A stretch of 8,033 nt of DNA from an uncultured Actinomycetes bacterium (GTDB taxonomy: Bacteria > Actinomycetota > Thermoleophilia > Gaiellales > F1-60-MAGs149). Both the position numbers and the translations under genes were made by a program. Numbering within the stretch: position 1 is the first letter of the stretch; every line of letters begins with the position of its first letter. The notes beneath the pieces were generated by a model, which saw only the letters and a list, made by a program, of their open reading frames with translations, was not told where the DNA came from and ran no database searches. Below are positions 1-5,822 of this stretch, piece after piece. Where the stretch lies: assembly GCA_903873565.1 (NCBI GenBank), contig CAIQOY010000199.1:1-8033 (forward strand). The letters are read 5' to 3'.

Positions 1-60
1 CGCGGGGGCGTCGTCGTCGGCCATCAGGTAGACGGCGAGCGACGGGCGCGGGATCCTCAC
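1..60 (-). CDS. trpA: Tryptophan synthase alpha chain, N-terminal fragment (partial)
   Basis: Only the first 20 codons are inside the window; the gene continues past the left edge. It starts with GTG at 60..58, which overlaps the trpB stop codon by four bases (GTGA), the same junction type used elsewhere in this operon. The visible peptide contains the stretch LAVYLMA, which lines up with the first beta-strand of TrpA (typically a hydrophobic strand followed by AGxP). Here the residues after it are DDDAP, so the usual Gly-Pro of that turn is not seen. The catalytic Glu and Asp of TrpA lie beyond the window. The identification rests mainly on position, immediately after trpB in a trp operon, with weak sequence support. 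TrpA would cleave indole-3-glycerol phosphate to indole, channelled to TrpB. Confidence 0.8.
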   Translation of the reverse strand, partial: MRIPRPSLAVYLMADDDAPA

Positions 61-1280
61 GCGTCGCCCCGGCGCTCGGCGATCTGGTCGACGTCCTTGT
101 CGCCGCGGCCCGACAGGCCGACGAGCACGTCGCCCGTGGGGCCGAGGTCGCGGGCGATCCGCTCCGCGATCACGAGGGCGTGGCTCGACTCGAGCGCCGG
201 GATGATCCCCTCGAGGCGGCAGAGGCGGTCGAAGGCGACGAGCGCCTCCTCGTCGGAGGCGCCGATGTACTCGGCGCGGCCGCTGGCCAGGAGCGCGGCG
301 TGCTCGGGGCCCACGCCCGGGTAGTCGAGGCCCGCGCTGATCGAGTGCGTCTCGACGACCTGGCCGTCGTCGTCGCAGAGCACGAAGGAGCGCGAGCCGT
401 GCAGGATCGAGACGCGGCCGCCGCCCAGGGAGCGCGCGTGCAGCTCGCCGCCGTCGCCGCCGGCCTCGACGCCGACGAGGCGCGTGGCGGGGTCGTCGCG
501 GAAGGGGTGGAAGATGCCGATCGCGTTCGAGCCGCCGCCGACGCAGGCCACCACGGCGTCGGGCAGGCGCCCGGCGCGGTCGAGCATCTGCGCGCGCGCC
601 TCCTCGCCGATCACGGCCTGCAGGCGGCGCACGAGGTACGGGTAGGGATGCGGGCCCGCGGCGGTGCCGATCAGGTAGTGCGTGTCCTCGACGTTGGCGA
701 TCCAGTCGCGGATCGCGTCGTTGAGCGCGTCCTTCAGGGTGCCGGCGCCGTTCGTGACCGGCACGACCTCCGCGCCCAGCATGCGCATCCGCACCACGTT
801 GGGCCGCTGGCGGCGCATGTCCTCCTCGCCCATGTAGACGACGGCCTGCATGCCGAAGCGGGCGCAGACGGTGGCGGTGGCGACGCCGTGCTGGCCGGCG
901 CCCGTCTCCGCCACGATCCGCCGCTTGCCGAGCCGGCGCGCGATCAGAGCCTGGCCGAGTGCGTTGTTCACCTTGTGGGCGCCCGTGTGGGCGAGGTCCT
1001 CGCGCTTCAGCCAGAGCCGCGCGCCGCCGATGTCCTCGGTCAGGCGCTCGGCGAGGTAGAGGGGGGTGGGCCGGCCGACGAAGTCGCGGGCGAGGAGCGC
1101 GCGCTCGGCGTGGAACTCCGGGTCGGCGAAGGCCTCGTCCATCGCCGCCTCGAGCTCGTCCAGCGCCGCCATCACGGTCTCGGGCACGAAGCGCCCGCCG
1201 AAGTCCCCGAAGCGCCCGCGCTCGTCCGGCGGGTAGGCGTCGGCGGCGGTGCCCTCCTCGCGCGTCTCGATGTCGCTCAT
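57..1280 (-). CDS. trpB: Tryptophan synthase beta chain
   Basis: A 407-residue PLP enzyme that condenses indole with L-serine to give L-tryptophan, in a cytoplasmic alpha2beta2 complex with TrpA. The sequence has the full family signature. The PLP Schiff-base lysine is K103 in HTGAHKVNN, and the catalytic glutamate is E125 in AETGAGQHG. The PLP-phosphate glycine loop GGGSN lies at about 248-252, the COMM-domain/monovalent-cation region HSISAGLDYPGVGPE lies around 320, and the C-terminal SGRGDKD is at about 390-396. The length matches ordinary TrpB1-type enzymes (about 400 aa), not the longer TrpB2 group. The ATG start at 1280 overlaps the trpF stop (ATGA), and the stop overlaps the trpA GTG (GTGA), which favours this start and translational coupling. 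No key residue is missing. Confidence 0.98.
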   Translation of the reverse strand: MSDIETREEGTAADAYPPDERGRFGDFGGRFVPETVMAALDELEAAMDEAFADPEFHAERALLARDFVGRPTPLYLAERLTEDIGGARLWLKREDLAHTGAHKVNNALGQALIARRLGKRRIVAETGAGQHGVATATVCARFGMQAVVYMGEEDMRRQRPNVVRMRMLGAEVVPVTNGAGTLKDALNDAIRDWIANVEDTHYLIGTAAGPHPYPYLVRRLQAVIGEEARAQMLDRAGRLPDAVVACVGGGSNAIGIFHPFRDDPATRLVGVEAGGDGGELHARSLGGGRVSILHGSRSFVLCDDDGQVVETHSISAGLDYPGVGPEHAALLASGRAEYIGASDEEALVAFDRLCRLEGIIPALESSHALVIAERIARDLGPTGDVLVGLSGRGDKDVDQIAERRGDA

Positions 1281-1882
1281 GCCGTTGTCCCTTCGCGCAC
1301 GGCCCCGATGAAGGCCGTCACCTTGGAATGGTCCTTGACCCCGGGCTCGCGCTCAACCCCGCGCGCCACGTCGACCGCCCAGGGCCGCGCGGCCTCCACC
1401 GCCCGGGCCACGTTGGACGGATCGAGGGCGCCGGCGAGGAGCACGCGGCGCCCCGCAGCGCCGAGCGCGGCGGCCTCGCGCCAGTGGGCGTCGAGATCGT
1501 CGGCGTCCGGCTCGTCGCCGAAGGCGCGGTCGAGGAGCAGCGGGTCGCCGGCGGGCGGCTCGTCGGCCGGACGGCGGCAGGCGACGATCGCGCGCTCGCC
1601 CAGCAGCTCGCGGGTCTCCGCGGCGTGCGCGCCGTAGACCTGCACGCGGTCGAGCTCGGCCTCCTCGAGGATGCGGGCGGCGCCCCCGACCGTCTCGTCG
1701 ACGAGGACCCCGACCGCCTCGACCCCGCGGGGCACGAGGCGGCGCAGGCCGCGTGCGGTCTGGACGTCGACCGCGCGCGGCGACCACGGCACGATGATGA
1801 ACCCGACCATGTCAGCGCCGGCCTCCACGGCCTGCGCGACGTCCTCGGGGCGCGTCATGCCGCAGACCTTCACCAGGGTCAT
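1277..1882 (-). CDS. trpF: Phosphoribosylanthranilate isomerase (divergent TrpF)
   Basis: A 201-residue (beta/alpha)8-barrel protein that should convert N-(5-phosphoribosyl)anthranilate to CdRP. The start is set by the ATGA overlap with the trpC stop at 1879-1882; the open frame extends upstream, but only as the antisense-like continuation inside trpC. The general base/acid pair is present: C7 in KVCGMT and D118 in LLLD. The C-terminal GVExxPGxKD motif is also seen. Several otherwise conserved positions differ. QLHG is QVYG (about 81-84), the GGTGxxFDW loop is replaced by an acidic stretch (FGDEPDADDLDAHW), LxGGLxPxNV reads LAGALDPSNV, and DVSSGVE reads DVARGVE. Operon position and the catalytic pair make TrpF the best call. 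Unlike mycobacteria and streptomycetes, which use bifunctional PriA, this organism keeps a dedicated trpF gene. Confidence 0.93.
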   Translation of the reverse strand: MTLVKVCGMTRPEDVAQAVEAGADMVGFIIVPWSPRAVDVQTARGLRRLVPRGVEAVGVLVDETVGGAARILEEAELDRVQVYGAHAAETRELLGERAIVACRRPADEPPAGDPLLLDRAFGDEPDADDLDAHWREAAALGAAGRRVLLAGALDPSNVARAVEAARPWAVDVARGVEREPGVKDHSKVTAFIGAVREGTTA

Positions 1883-2601
1883 CGCCGGGTCAGCTCCTCG
1901 AGCAGCGCCGGATCGCGCATCAGCGCCGTCCCGACGAGCGCCGCGGAGGCGCCGGCCGCGCCGGCCGCGTCGAGGTCGGCGCGCGAGCCGACGCCGGACT
2001 CGGCCACGGCCACGTAGCCGGGCGGCACGGCGCCGAGCAGCCGGCGCTGGTCGGTCGGGTCCACGCTGAGCGTGGCCAGGTCGCGCGCGTTGACCCCGAT
2101 CAAGGGGCAGCCGAGGTCGAGCGCGCGGCGCAGCTCCGCCTCGTTGTGCACCTCGCAGAGCACGTCCATCTGGTGGTCCTCGGCGGCCTGGATCAGGTCC
2201 CGGGCGAGGTCGTCCTCGACCAGGGCGAGCAGCACGAGGATCGCGTCGGCGCCGTGGGCGCGGGCCTCGACGACCTGGTAGGGGTCGACGAAGAAGTCCT
2301 TCGCGAGCAGCGGCAGGTCGGTCACGGCCCGCACGCGCGCGAGGTCGAGCAGGGATCCCGCGAAGTCGCGGGCGCTGGTCAGGACCGAGATCGCGGCGGC
2401 GCCACCCGCCTCGTAGCGGCGGGCCACCTCCGCGGCGTCGGCGCCGGGCGCGATCGGGCCCTCGCTCGGCGAGGCCCGCTTGATCTCCGCGATCACCTTC
2501 ACGCGGCCGGGCTCGTGCAGCGCGCCCGCGAACGGGCGGGTCTCCCGCCGCCGCGCGACCTCCTGCTGCGTCCACGCGCCGATCTCCTGCAGGTAGCCCA
2601 T
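1879..2601 (-). CDS. trpC: Indole-3-glycerol-phosphate synthase
   Basis: A 240-residue single-domain TIM barrel that catalyses decarboxylation and ring closure of CdRP to indole-3-glycerol phosphate. The characteristic residues are visible: E39 and K41 in AEIKRASPS, the general-acid lysine K101 in LLAKDFFVD, E150 in CEVHNEAEL, N171 in IGVNARDL, and E201-S202 in AESGV. The SVLTSxxxFxGSLxDL segment (about 72-87) is also typical. It is not fused to TrpF, unlike the enterobacterial enzyme. The ATG at 2601 shares one base with the trpD stop (TGATG), and the stop overlaps the trpF ATG (ATGA). That tight arrangement fixes the start; longer in-frame extensions upstream would lie inside trpD and are not credible. 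Confidence 0.97.
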   Translation of the reverse strand: MGYLQEIGAWTQQEVARRRETRPFAGALHEPGRVKVIAEIKRASPSEGPIAPGADAAEVARRYEAGGAAAISVLTSARDFAGSLLDLARVRAVTDLPLLAKDFFVDPYQVVEARAHGADAILVLLALVEDDLARDLIQAAEDHQMDVLCEVHNEAELRRALDLGCPLIGVNARDLATLSVDPTDQRRLLGAVPPGYVAVAESGVGSRADLDAAGAAGASAALVGTALMRDPALLEELTRR

Positions 2602-3641
2602 CAGTCCGCCTCCTCCGCGGCCTCGCGGGCCGCCTCGCCGACGCGCTCGAGCGTCTCGCTCGCGCGTCCCGTGTCGATCGCCTCGCGGGCCCGCTCGAGG
2701 CCCTCGCCGATGCCCGCCGCCCGGCCGCAGACCGCGAGCGCCGCGGCCGCGTTGAGCTCGATCGCGTCGCGCACCGGGCCCGCCTCGCCGGCCAGCACGC
2801 GGCGGATGATCGCCGCGTTCTCGTCCGCCGAGCCGCCCGCGAGATCCTCGGGTCGCGCGCGCGGCACGCCGAGGTCGGCCGGGTCGAGCACGATCTCCTC
2901 GACGCCGTCCTGCGTCACGTCCGCGATCACGGCGGGGCCGCACGGCGAGATCTCGTCGAAACCGCCCTCGCCGTGCACGATCAGGGCCCGCGTGATGCCG
3001 AGCAGCCGCATCACCTCGCCCATCACGGGCACGAGGTCGGGGCGGCTGACGCCGATGATCTGGAACGGCGTCTGCACCGGGTTCGCGAGCGGGCCGAGCA
3101 GGTTCATGATCGTGGGCACCCCGAGCTCGCGGCGGATCGGCCCCGCGTGGCGCATCGCCGGGTGGTGCGACGGCGCGTAGAGGAAGCCGAAGCCGAGCTC
3201 GTCGATCATCCGGGCGACGGCGGCGTGCGGCAGCTCGACGGGGATGCCGAGCGCCTCCAGCACGTCGGCGCTGCCCGACTTCGACGAGATCGCGCGGTTG
3301 CCGTGCTTGGCGACGCCCGCGCCGGCCGCGGCGGCGACGAGCGCGGCCGCGGTGGAGATGTTGACGGAGCCCGTGTGGTCGCCGCCCGTGCCGGCCGTGT
3401 CGACGAGGTCCCGGCGCTCGGGCTGCACGACCACCGCGTGCTCGCGCAGCGTGCGGGCGCAGCCGGCGATCTCGGCGGGGGTCTCGCCCTTCGCGCGCAG
3501 GGCCACGAGCAGGCCCGCGGTCTGGGCCGGGGTCGCCTCGCCGCGCATGATCACGTCCAGGGCCGCGGCCGCACGGGCCTCGCCCAGGTCCTCGCCGACG
3601 AGCAGCGCCACGAGGGCGTCGTGCAGGGGCTGGGTGCTCAC
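2601..3641 (-). CDS. trpD: Anthranilate phosphoribosyltransferase
   Basis: A 346-residue enzyme that transfers phosphoribose from PRPP to anthranilate. It belongs to the class with an N-terminal helical domain and a PRPP-binding alpha/beta domain. Diagnostic motifs are the PRPP-pyrophosphate loop DTAGTGGD (about 81-88), NIST (94-97), KHGNR (112-116), GPLANP (183-188) and the Mg-binding acidic pair D239-E240. Length is normal for bacterial TrpD that is not fused to TrpG. I chose the GTG at 3641 because it forms a GTGA overlap with the trpG stop and gives a normal N-terminus (STQPLHDALVALL); upstream in-frame codons encode trpG antiframe sequence. The protein contains no tryptophan. Confidence 0.97.
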   Translation of the reverse strand: MSTQPLHDALVALLVGEDLGEARAAAALDVIMRGEATPAQTAGLLVALRAKGETPAEIAGCARTLREHAVVVQPERRDLVDTAGTGGDHTGSVNISTAAALVAAAAGAGVAKHGNRAISSKSGSADVLEALGIPVELPHAAVARMIDELGFGFLYAPSHHPAMRHAGPIRRELGVPTIMNLLGPLANPVQTPFQIIGVSRPDLVPVMGEVMRLLGITRALIVHGEGGFDEISPCGPAVIADVTQDGVEEIVLDPADLGVPRARPEDLAGGSADENAAIIRRVLAGEAGPVRDAIELNAAAALAVCGRAAGIGEGLERAREAIDTGRASETLERVGEAAREAAEEAD

Positions 3642-4222
3642 GCGGGGCCTCCGAGGGCGAGGAAGGCGGCCATGATCGCAGGGCCGTCCGGGGTCAGCAC
3701 GCTCTCGGGGTGGAACTGCACCCCGTGCGTGGGCGCCGCGCGGTGGCGGACGGCCATCACGGTGCCGTCGTCGGCGCGGGCCGTGACCACCAGGTCGTCG
3801 GGGATCGGCTCGTGGGCGGCGAGCGAGTGGTAGCGGCCGGCGCTGAAGCGCGGCGTGAGGCCGTCGAGCAGCGGGTCCTCGGCGACCCGCTCGACGTCGC
3901 CGGCCTTGCCGTGCACGAGGTCGGCCGCGGCGCCCACGACGCCGCCGTGGAGCTGCACGAGCAGCTGGTGGCCGAGGCAGACGCCGAGGATCGGGATCTC
4001 CCCGTGCAGGCGGCCGATCAGCGCGCCGGAGACGCCCGTCTCGTCGGGCGTGCCGGGGCCCGGGGAGATCACGAGGTGCGTGGGCGCGAGCGCGACCGCC
4101 TCGTCCACGCCGATCGCGTCGTTGCGGCGCACGACCACCTCGTCGGCGCCCGCCTCGGCGAAGCCGTGCGCGAGGTTGTACGTGAACGAGTCGAAGTTGT
4201 CGATCAGGAGCAGGCGCGTCAT
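3638..4222 (-). CDS. trpG: Anthranilate synthase glutamine amidotransferase subunit
   Basis: A 194-residue class I glutamine amidotransferase that supplies ammonia to TrpE. The start at 4222 gives the classic N-terminus LLLIDNFDSFTYNL, and its ATG overlaps the trpE stop (ATGA). A longer in-frame start is possible but would add a basic, trpE-overlapping extension. The triad is visible: nucleophile C82 in GVCLGHQ, and H171 with E173 in QFHPES. SPGPGTP (53-59, oxyanion/glutamine site) and RYHSL (130-134) are also present. It is a stand-alone subunit, not fused to TrpE or TrpD. In some bacteria such a subunit is shared with aminodeoxychorismate synthase (PabA role); the sequence alone does not exclude that. 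No tryptophan residue is present. Confidence 0.96.
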   Translation of the reverse strand: MTRLLLIDNFDSFTYNLAHGFAEAGADEVVVRRNDAIGVDEAVALAPTHLVISPGPGTPDETGVSGALIGRLHGEIPILGVCLGHQLLVQLHGGVVGAAADLVHGKAGDVERVAEDPLLDGLTPRFSAGRYHSLAAHEPIPDDLVVTARADDGTVMAVRHRAAPTHGVQFHPESVLTPDGPAIMAAFLALGGPA

Positions 4223-5619
4223 CGGCCGTACGCCCCCTGGTCGGCGAGGTCGACCGCGCGCTGCAGCGCGGCGATCTTGCGCAGGCACTCGCGATGCTCC
4301 TCGGCGGGGTCGGAGTCGGCCACGATCCCGGCGCCGGCCTGCAGGGTGGCGACGCCGTCCTTGAGCTGGATCGTGCGCAGCGCGATGCAGGTGTCGAGCG
4401 TGCCGTCGACGCCGAGGTAGCCGACGGCGCCCGCGTAGGCGCCGCGCCGGTGCGGCTCGAGCGCGCTGATGATCTGCATCGCCCGCACCTTGGGGGCACC
4501 GGAGACGGTGCCGGCGGGGAAGGTGGCGGCGAGCAGGTCGAAGGCGTCGTGGGCGGGGTCGAGGCGGCCCTCGACGCGCGAGACGATGTGCATCACGTGG
4601 CTGTAGCGCTCGATCTCGAGCAGGCGCGTCGGGCGCACCGTCCCCGGCTCGCAGACCCGCGAGAGGTCGTTGCGGGCGAGGTCGACGAGCATCAGGTGCT
4701 CGGCGCGCTCCTTCGGGTCGTCGAGCAGCTCGGCGGCGAGGCGGTCGTCCTCGGCCGGGTCGGCGCCGCGCGGGCGCGTGCCGGCGATCGGGCGCAGCTC
4801 GGCGATCCGCTCGCGCGAGAGGGCCACGTGCGTCTCGGGGGAGGCCCCGATCAGCGCGAGGTCGCCGAGGTCGACGAGGAACAGGTACGGCGACGGGTTG
4901 ACGGCGCGCAGGGCGCGGTAGATCGCCACGGGGCTGCGCGGGGTGCGCCGCCGGTGGCGCTGCGAGAGCACGACCTGGAAGACGTCGCCGGCGCGGATGT
5001 GGTCCTTGCCGATGCCGACGCGCTCGACGTACTCGTCCATGTCGAGGTCGGCCACCGACTCGCCGCCCGCCACGAGCGGCGGCACCGGCTCGGCGCCCTC
5101 CGGCAGCGGCCCGAGCAGGCGCCCGGCGATGTCGTCGGCGAGCGCCTCGTGGCCCGGCTGCGCGATCACCTGCACGGTGGCGCGCACGTGGTCGAAGGCG
5201 ACGACGACGGGCGCGATCAGGAAGCTGCCCGGGTTCGGGAGGTCGCCGGCCTGCGCCTCCGGCAGCGGCACGGTCGGCTCGAAGCTCGGGATCGCGTCGT
5301 ACCCGACCAGCCCGACGGCCCCGCCCGCGAAGGGCGGCAGGCCCTCGAGGTCGAGCGCGGCGCCCTCGGCGAGCCGGGCGCGCAGCGGCGCGAACGGGTC
5401 CTCGCCCGTCATCGGCAGGTCGATGCGCTCGCAGCCCGCCGACAGGAACGAGTAGCGCCCGACCTGCTGGCCGCCCTCGACGCTCTCCAGCAGGAAGCCG
5501 GGGCCGAGGTCGCGCAGGCGCAGGTAGGCGCCGACCGGCGTGAGCAGGTCGGCCGGCAGCTCGCGCACGGAGGGGCGCAGCTTCGGCGGGTCCTTCGGTC
5601 GGGGTGTCGTGGGGTTCAT
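4219..5619 (-). CDS. trpE: Anthranilate synthase component I
   Basis: A 466-residue chorismate-utilising enzyme that forms anthranilate with ammonia delivered by TrpG, the first committed step. The N-terminal domain has LLES at residues 43-46, the segment that binds feedback-inhibitor tryptophan in characterised TrpE proteins, so allosteric inhibition is likely. The C-terminal catalytic domain shows ELRPIAGTRPRG (about 274-285), HLMLVDLARNDLSRVC (308-323) and GTVSGAPKVRAM (370-381), plus the late GAGIVADSDPxxE motif. I place the start at the ATG at 5619-5617. A longer frame can begin at a TTG at 5640, but that codon lies in the terminator T-tract and has no usable ribosome site. A weak GAG(AA) lies 9 nt before the ATG. 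The protein has no tryptophan residue. The gene is controlled by the upstream attenuator. Confidence 0.97.
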   Translation of the reverse strand: MNPTTPRPKDPPKLRPSVRELPADLLTPVGAYLRLRDLGPGFLLESVEGGQQVGRYSFLSAGCERIDLPMTGEDPFAPLRARLAEGAALDLEGLPPFAGGAVGLVGYDAIPSFEPTVPLPEAQAGDLPNPGSFLIAPVVVAFDHVRATVQVIAQPGHEALADDIAGRLLGPLPEGAEPVPPLVAGGESVADLDMDEYVERVGIGKDHIRAGDVFQVVLSQRHRRRTPRSPVAIYRALRAVNPSPYLFLVDLGDLALIGASPETHVALSRERIAELRPIAGTRPRGADPAEDDRLAAELLDDPKERAEHLMLVDLARNDLSRVCEPGTVRPTRLLEIERYSHVMHIVSRVEGRLDPAHDAFDLLAATFPAGTVSGAPKVRAMQIISALEPHRRGAYAGAVGYLGVDGTLDTCIALRTIQLKDGVATLQAGAGIVADSDPAEEHRECLRKIAALQRAVDLADQGAYGR

Positions 5620-5638
5620 GGCGGGGTTCTCAGGGCAC

Positions 5639-5665
5639 AAAAAAGGCCCCCCAGTCTGGGGAGCC
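5639..5665 (-). terminator. Intrinsic terminator of the trp attenuator (regions 3:4)
   Basis: On the minus strand GGCTCCCCA (5665-5657) pairs with TGGGGGGCC (5653-5645). This gives nine base pairs, one of them a T-G wobble, around a three-base GAC loop, directly followed by six T residues (5644-5639). This is a strong Rho-independent terminator. It sits after the leader-peptide stop codon and 19 nt before the trpE ATG, with no gene end just upstream for it to serve. Its role is therefore premature termination of the trp message when tryptophan is plentiful. Confidence 0.93.
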
Positions 5666-5716
5666 CGGGCGATGCGGATCGGCGCTCTCGCTCAGCGCAC
5701 GGCATCCCGCCCGGGC
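5663..5716 (-). promoter_or_regulatory. trp antiterminator (regions 2:3)
   Basis: An alternative pairing that competes with the terminator. GCCCGGG at 5716-5710 pairs with CCCGGGC at 5669-5663 (7 bp), and GATGC at 5706-5702 pairs with GCATC at 5675-5671 (5 bp), separated by a small internal loop. The enclosed segment can fold further (GCGCT 5698-5694 with AGCGC 5686-5682). The distal arm takes the bases 5665-5663 that close the foot of the terminator stem, detaching the remaining hairpin from the T-tract. The pairing is read directly from the sequence; its regulatory role is inferred from the classical attenuation model. Confidence 0.75.
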
Positions 5717-5754
5717 ATGAGCCACCACCACGCGCCGTTCGGGGTCGTCCGCAT
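5692..5754 (-). CDS. trpL: trp operon leader peptide
   Basis: A 20-codon ORF whose peptide reads MRTTPNGA, then three consecutive Trp codons (TGG TGG TGG at 5730-5722), then LMPGRDAVR and a TGA stop at 5694-5692. It lies between the promoter and the attenuator terminator ahead of trpE and overlaps the region 1:2 hairpin, exactly the layout expected for ribosome-mediated attenuation. With scarce charged tRNA-Trp, the ribosome would stall over region 1 and allow the antiterminator to form. With plentiful tryptophan it would run to the stop codon, cover region 2 and let the terminator form. No Shine-Dalgarno sequence precedes the ATG, and the predicted transcription start falls at or next to it. 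The peptide itself probably has no function. It is easily missed by gene finders because of its length. Confidence 0.92.
   Translation of the reverse strand: MRTTPNGAWWWLMPGRDAVR
5695..5735 (-). promoter_or_regulatory. trp leader hairpin 1:2 (anti-antiterminator)
   Basis: GCGCGTGG (5735-5728), which contains the first of the three Trp codons, can pair with CCGTGCGC (5702-5695) over eight positions including two wobbles. An inner stem of CAT and CCC (5719-5713, one bulged G) with GGGATG (5708-5703) stacks on it. This hairpin uses the same bases as region 2 of the antiterminator, so forming it leaves region 3 free for the terminator. A ribosome stalled at the Trp codons would block it. The structure is by eye and no energy was calculated. 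Confidence 0.65.
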
Positions 5755-5761
5755 GCCGGAG

Positions 5762-5790
5762 AGGGTGCCAAGCCTCGCCCGTCCTGTCAA
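5762..5790 (-). promoter_or_regulatory. trp operon promoter
   Basis: A perfect TTGACA -35 box lies at 5790-5785 on the minus strand. A 17-bp spacer leads to CACCCT at 5767-5762, a poor -10 hexamer (A2 and T6 agree with TAnnnT) that is preceded by a TGN extended -10 element at 5770-5768. The predicted start point is about 5756-5754, at the trpL ATG. The -35 is convincing and the -10 is weak. No obvious Trp-repressor palindrome was seen. Confidence 0.65.
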
Positions 5791-5810
5791 CGCGCGAGGC
5801 GCCCGCTTGG

Positions 5811-5816
5811 TAGCCT
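5811..5816 (+). promoter_or_regulatory. -10 element of a probable leaderless promoter for the thiolase gene
   Basis: TAGCCT (preceded by G) matches the actinobacterial TAnnnT -10 pattern. It ends six bases before the ATG at 5823, so transcription would begin at about the A of the start codon. No Shine-Dalgarno sequence lies upstream, in keeping with a leaderless message. A -35 box at the expected distance (about 5787-5793) is not clear. That position coincides with the -35 box of the divergent trp promoter. Confidence 0.55.
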
Positions 5817-5822
5817 CCGGCG

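Noticed and set aside
180..1637. Long plus-strand open frame opposite trpB and trpF
   Set aside because: It lies antisense to well-conserved enzyme genes, has Arg/Ala/Val/Gly-rich low-complexity translation and no motifs. Long antisense frames are expected at this GC content. The same applies to the plus-strand frames over trpC-trpE and the minus-strand frames over the thiolase and adenosyltransferase.
5721..5730. CACCACCA on the plus strand, encoding a His run in a long frame
   Set aside because: It is the complement of the three Trp codons of trpL. The frame runs antisense to the attenuator and has no independent support.
5617..5760. T-box, TRAP-type or other ligand-sensing control of trp
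   Set aside because: There is no T-box bulge sequence, no specifier stem and no series of spaced GAG/UAG triplets. The Trp-codon leader peptide explains the region.
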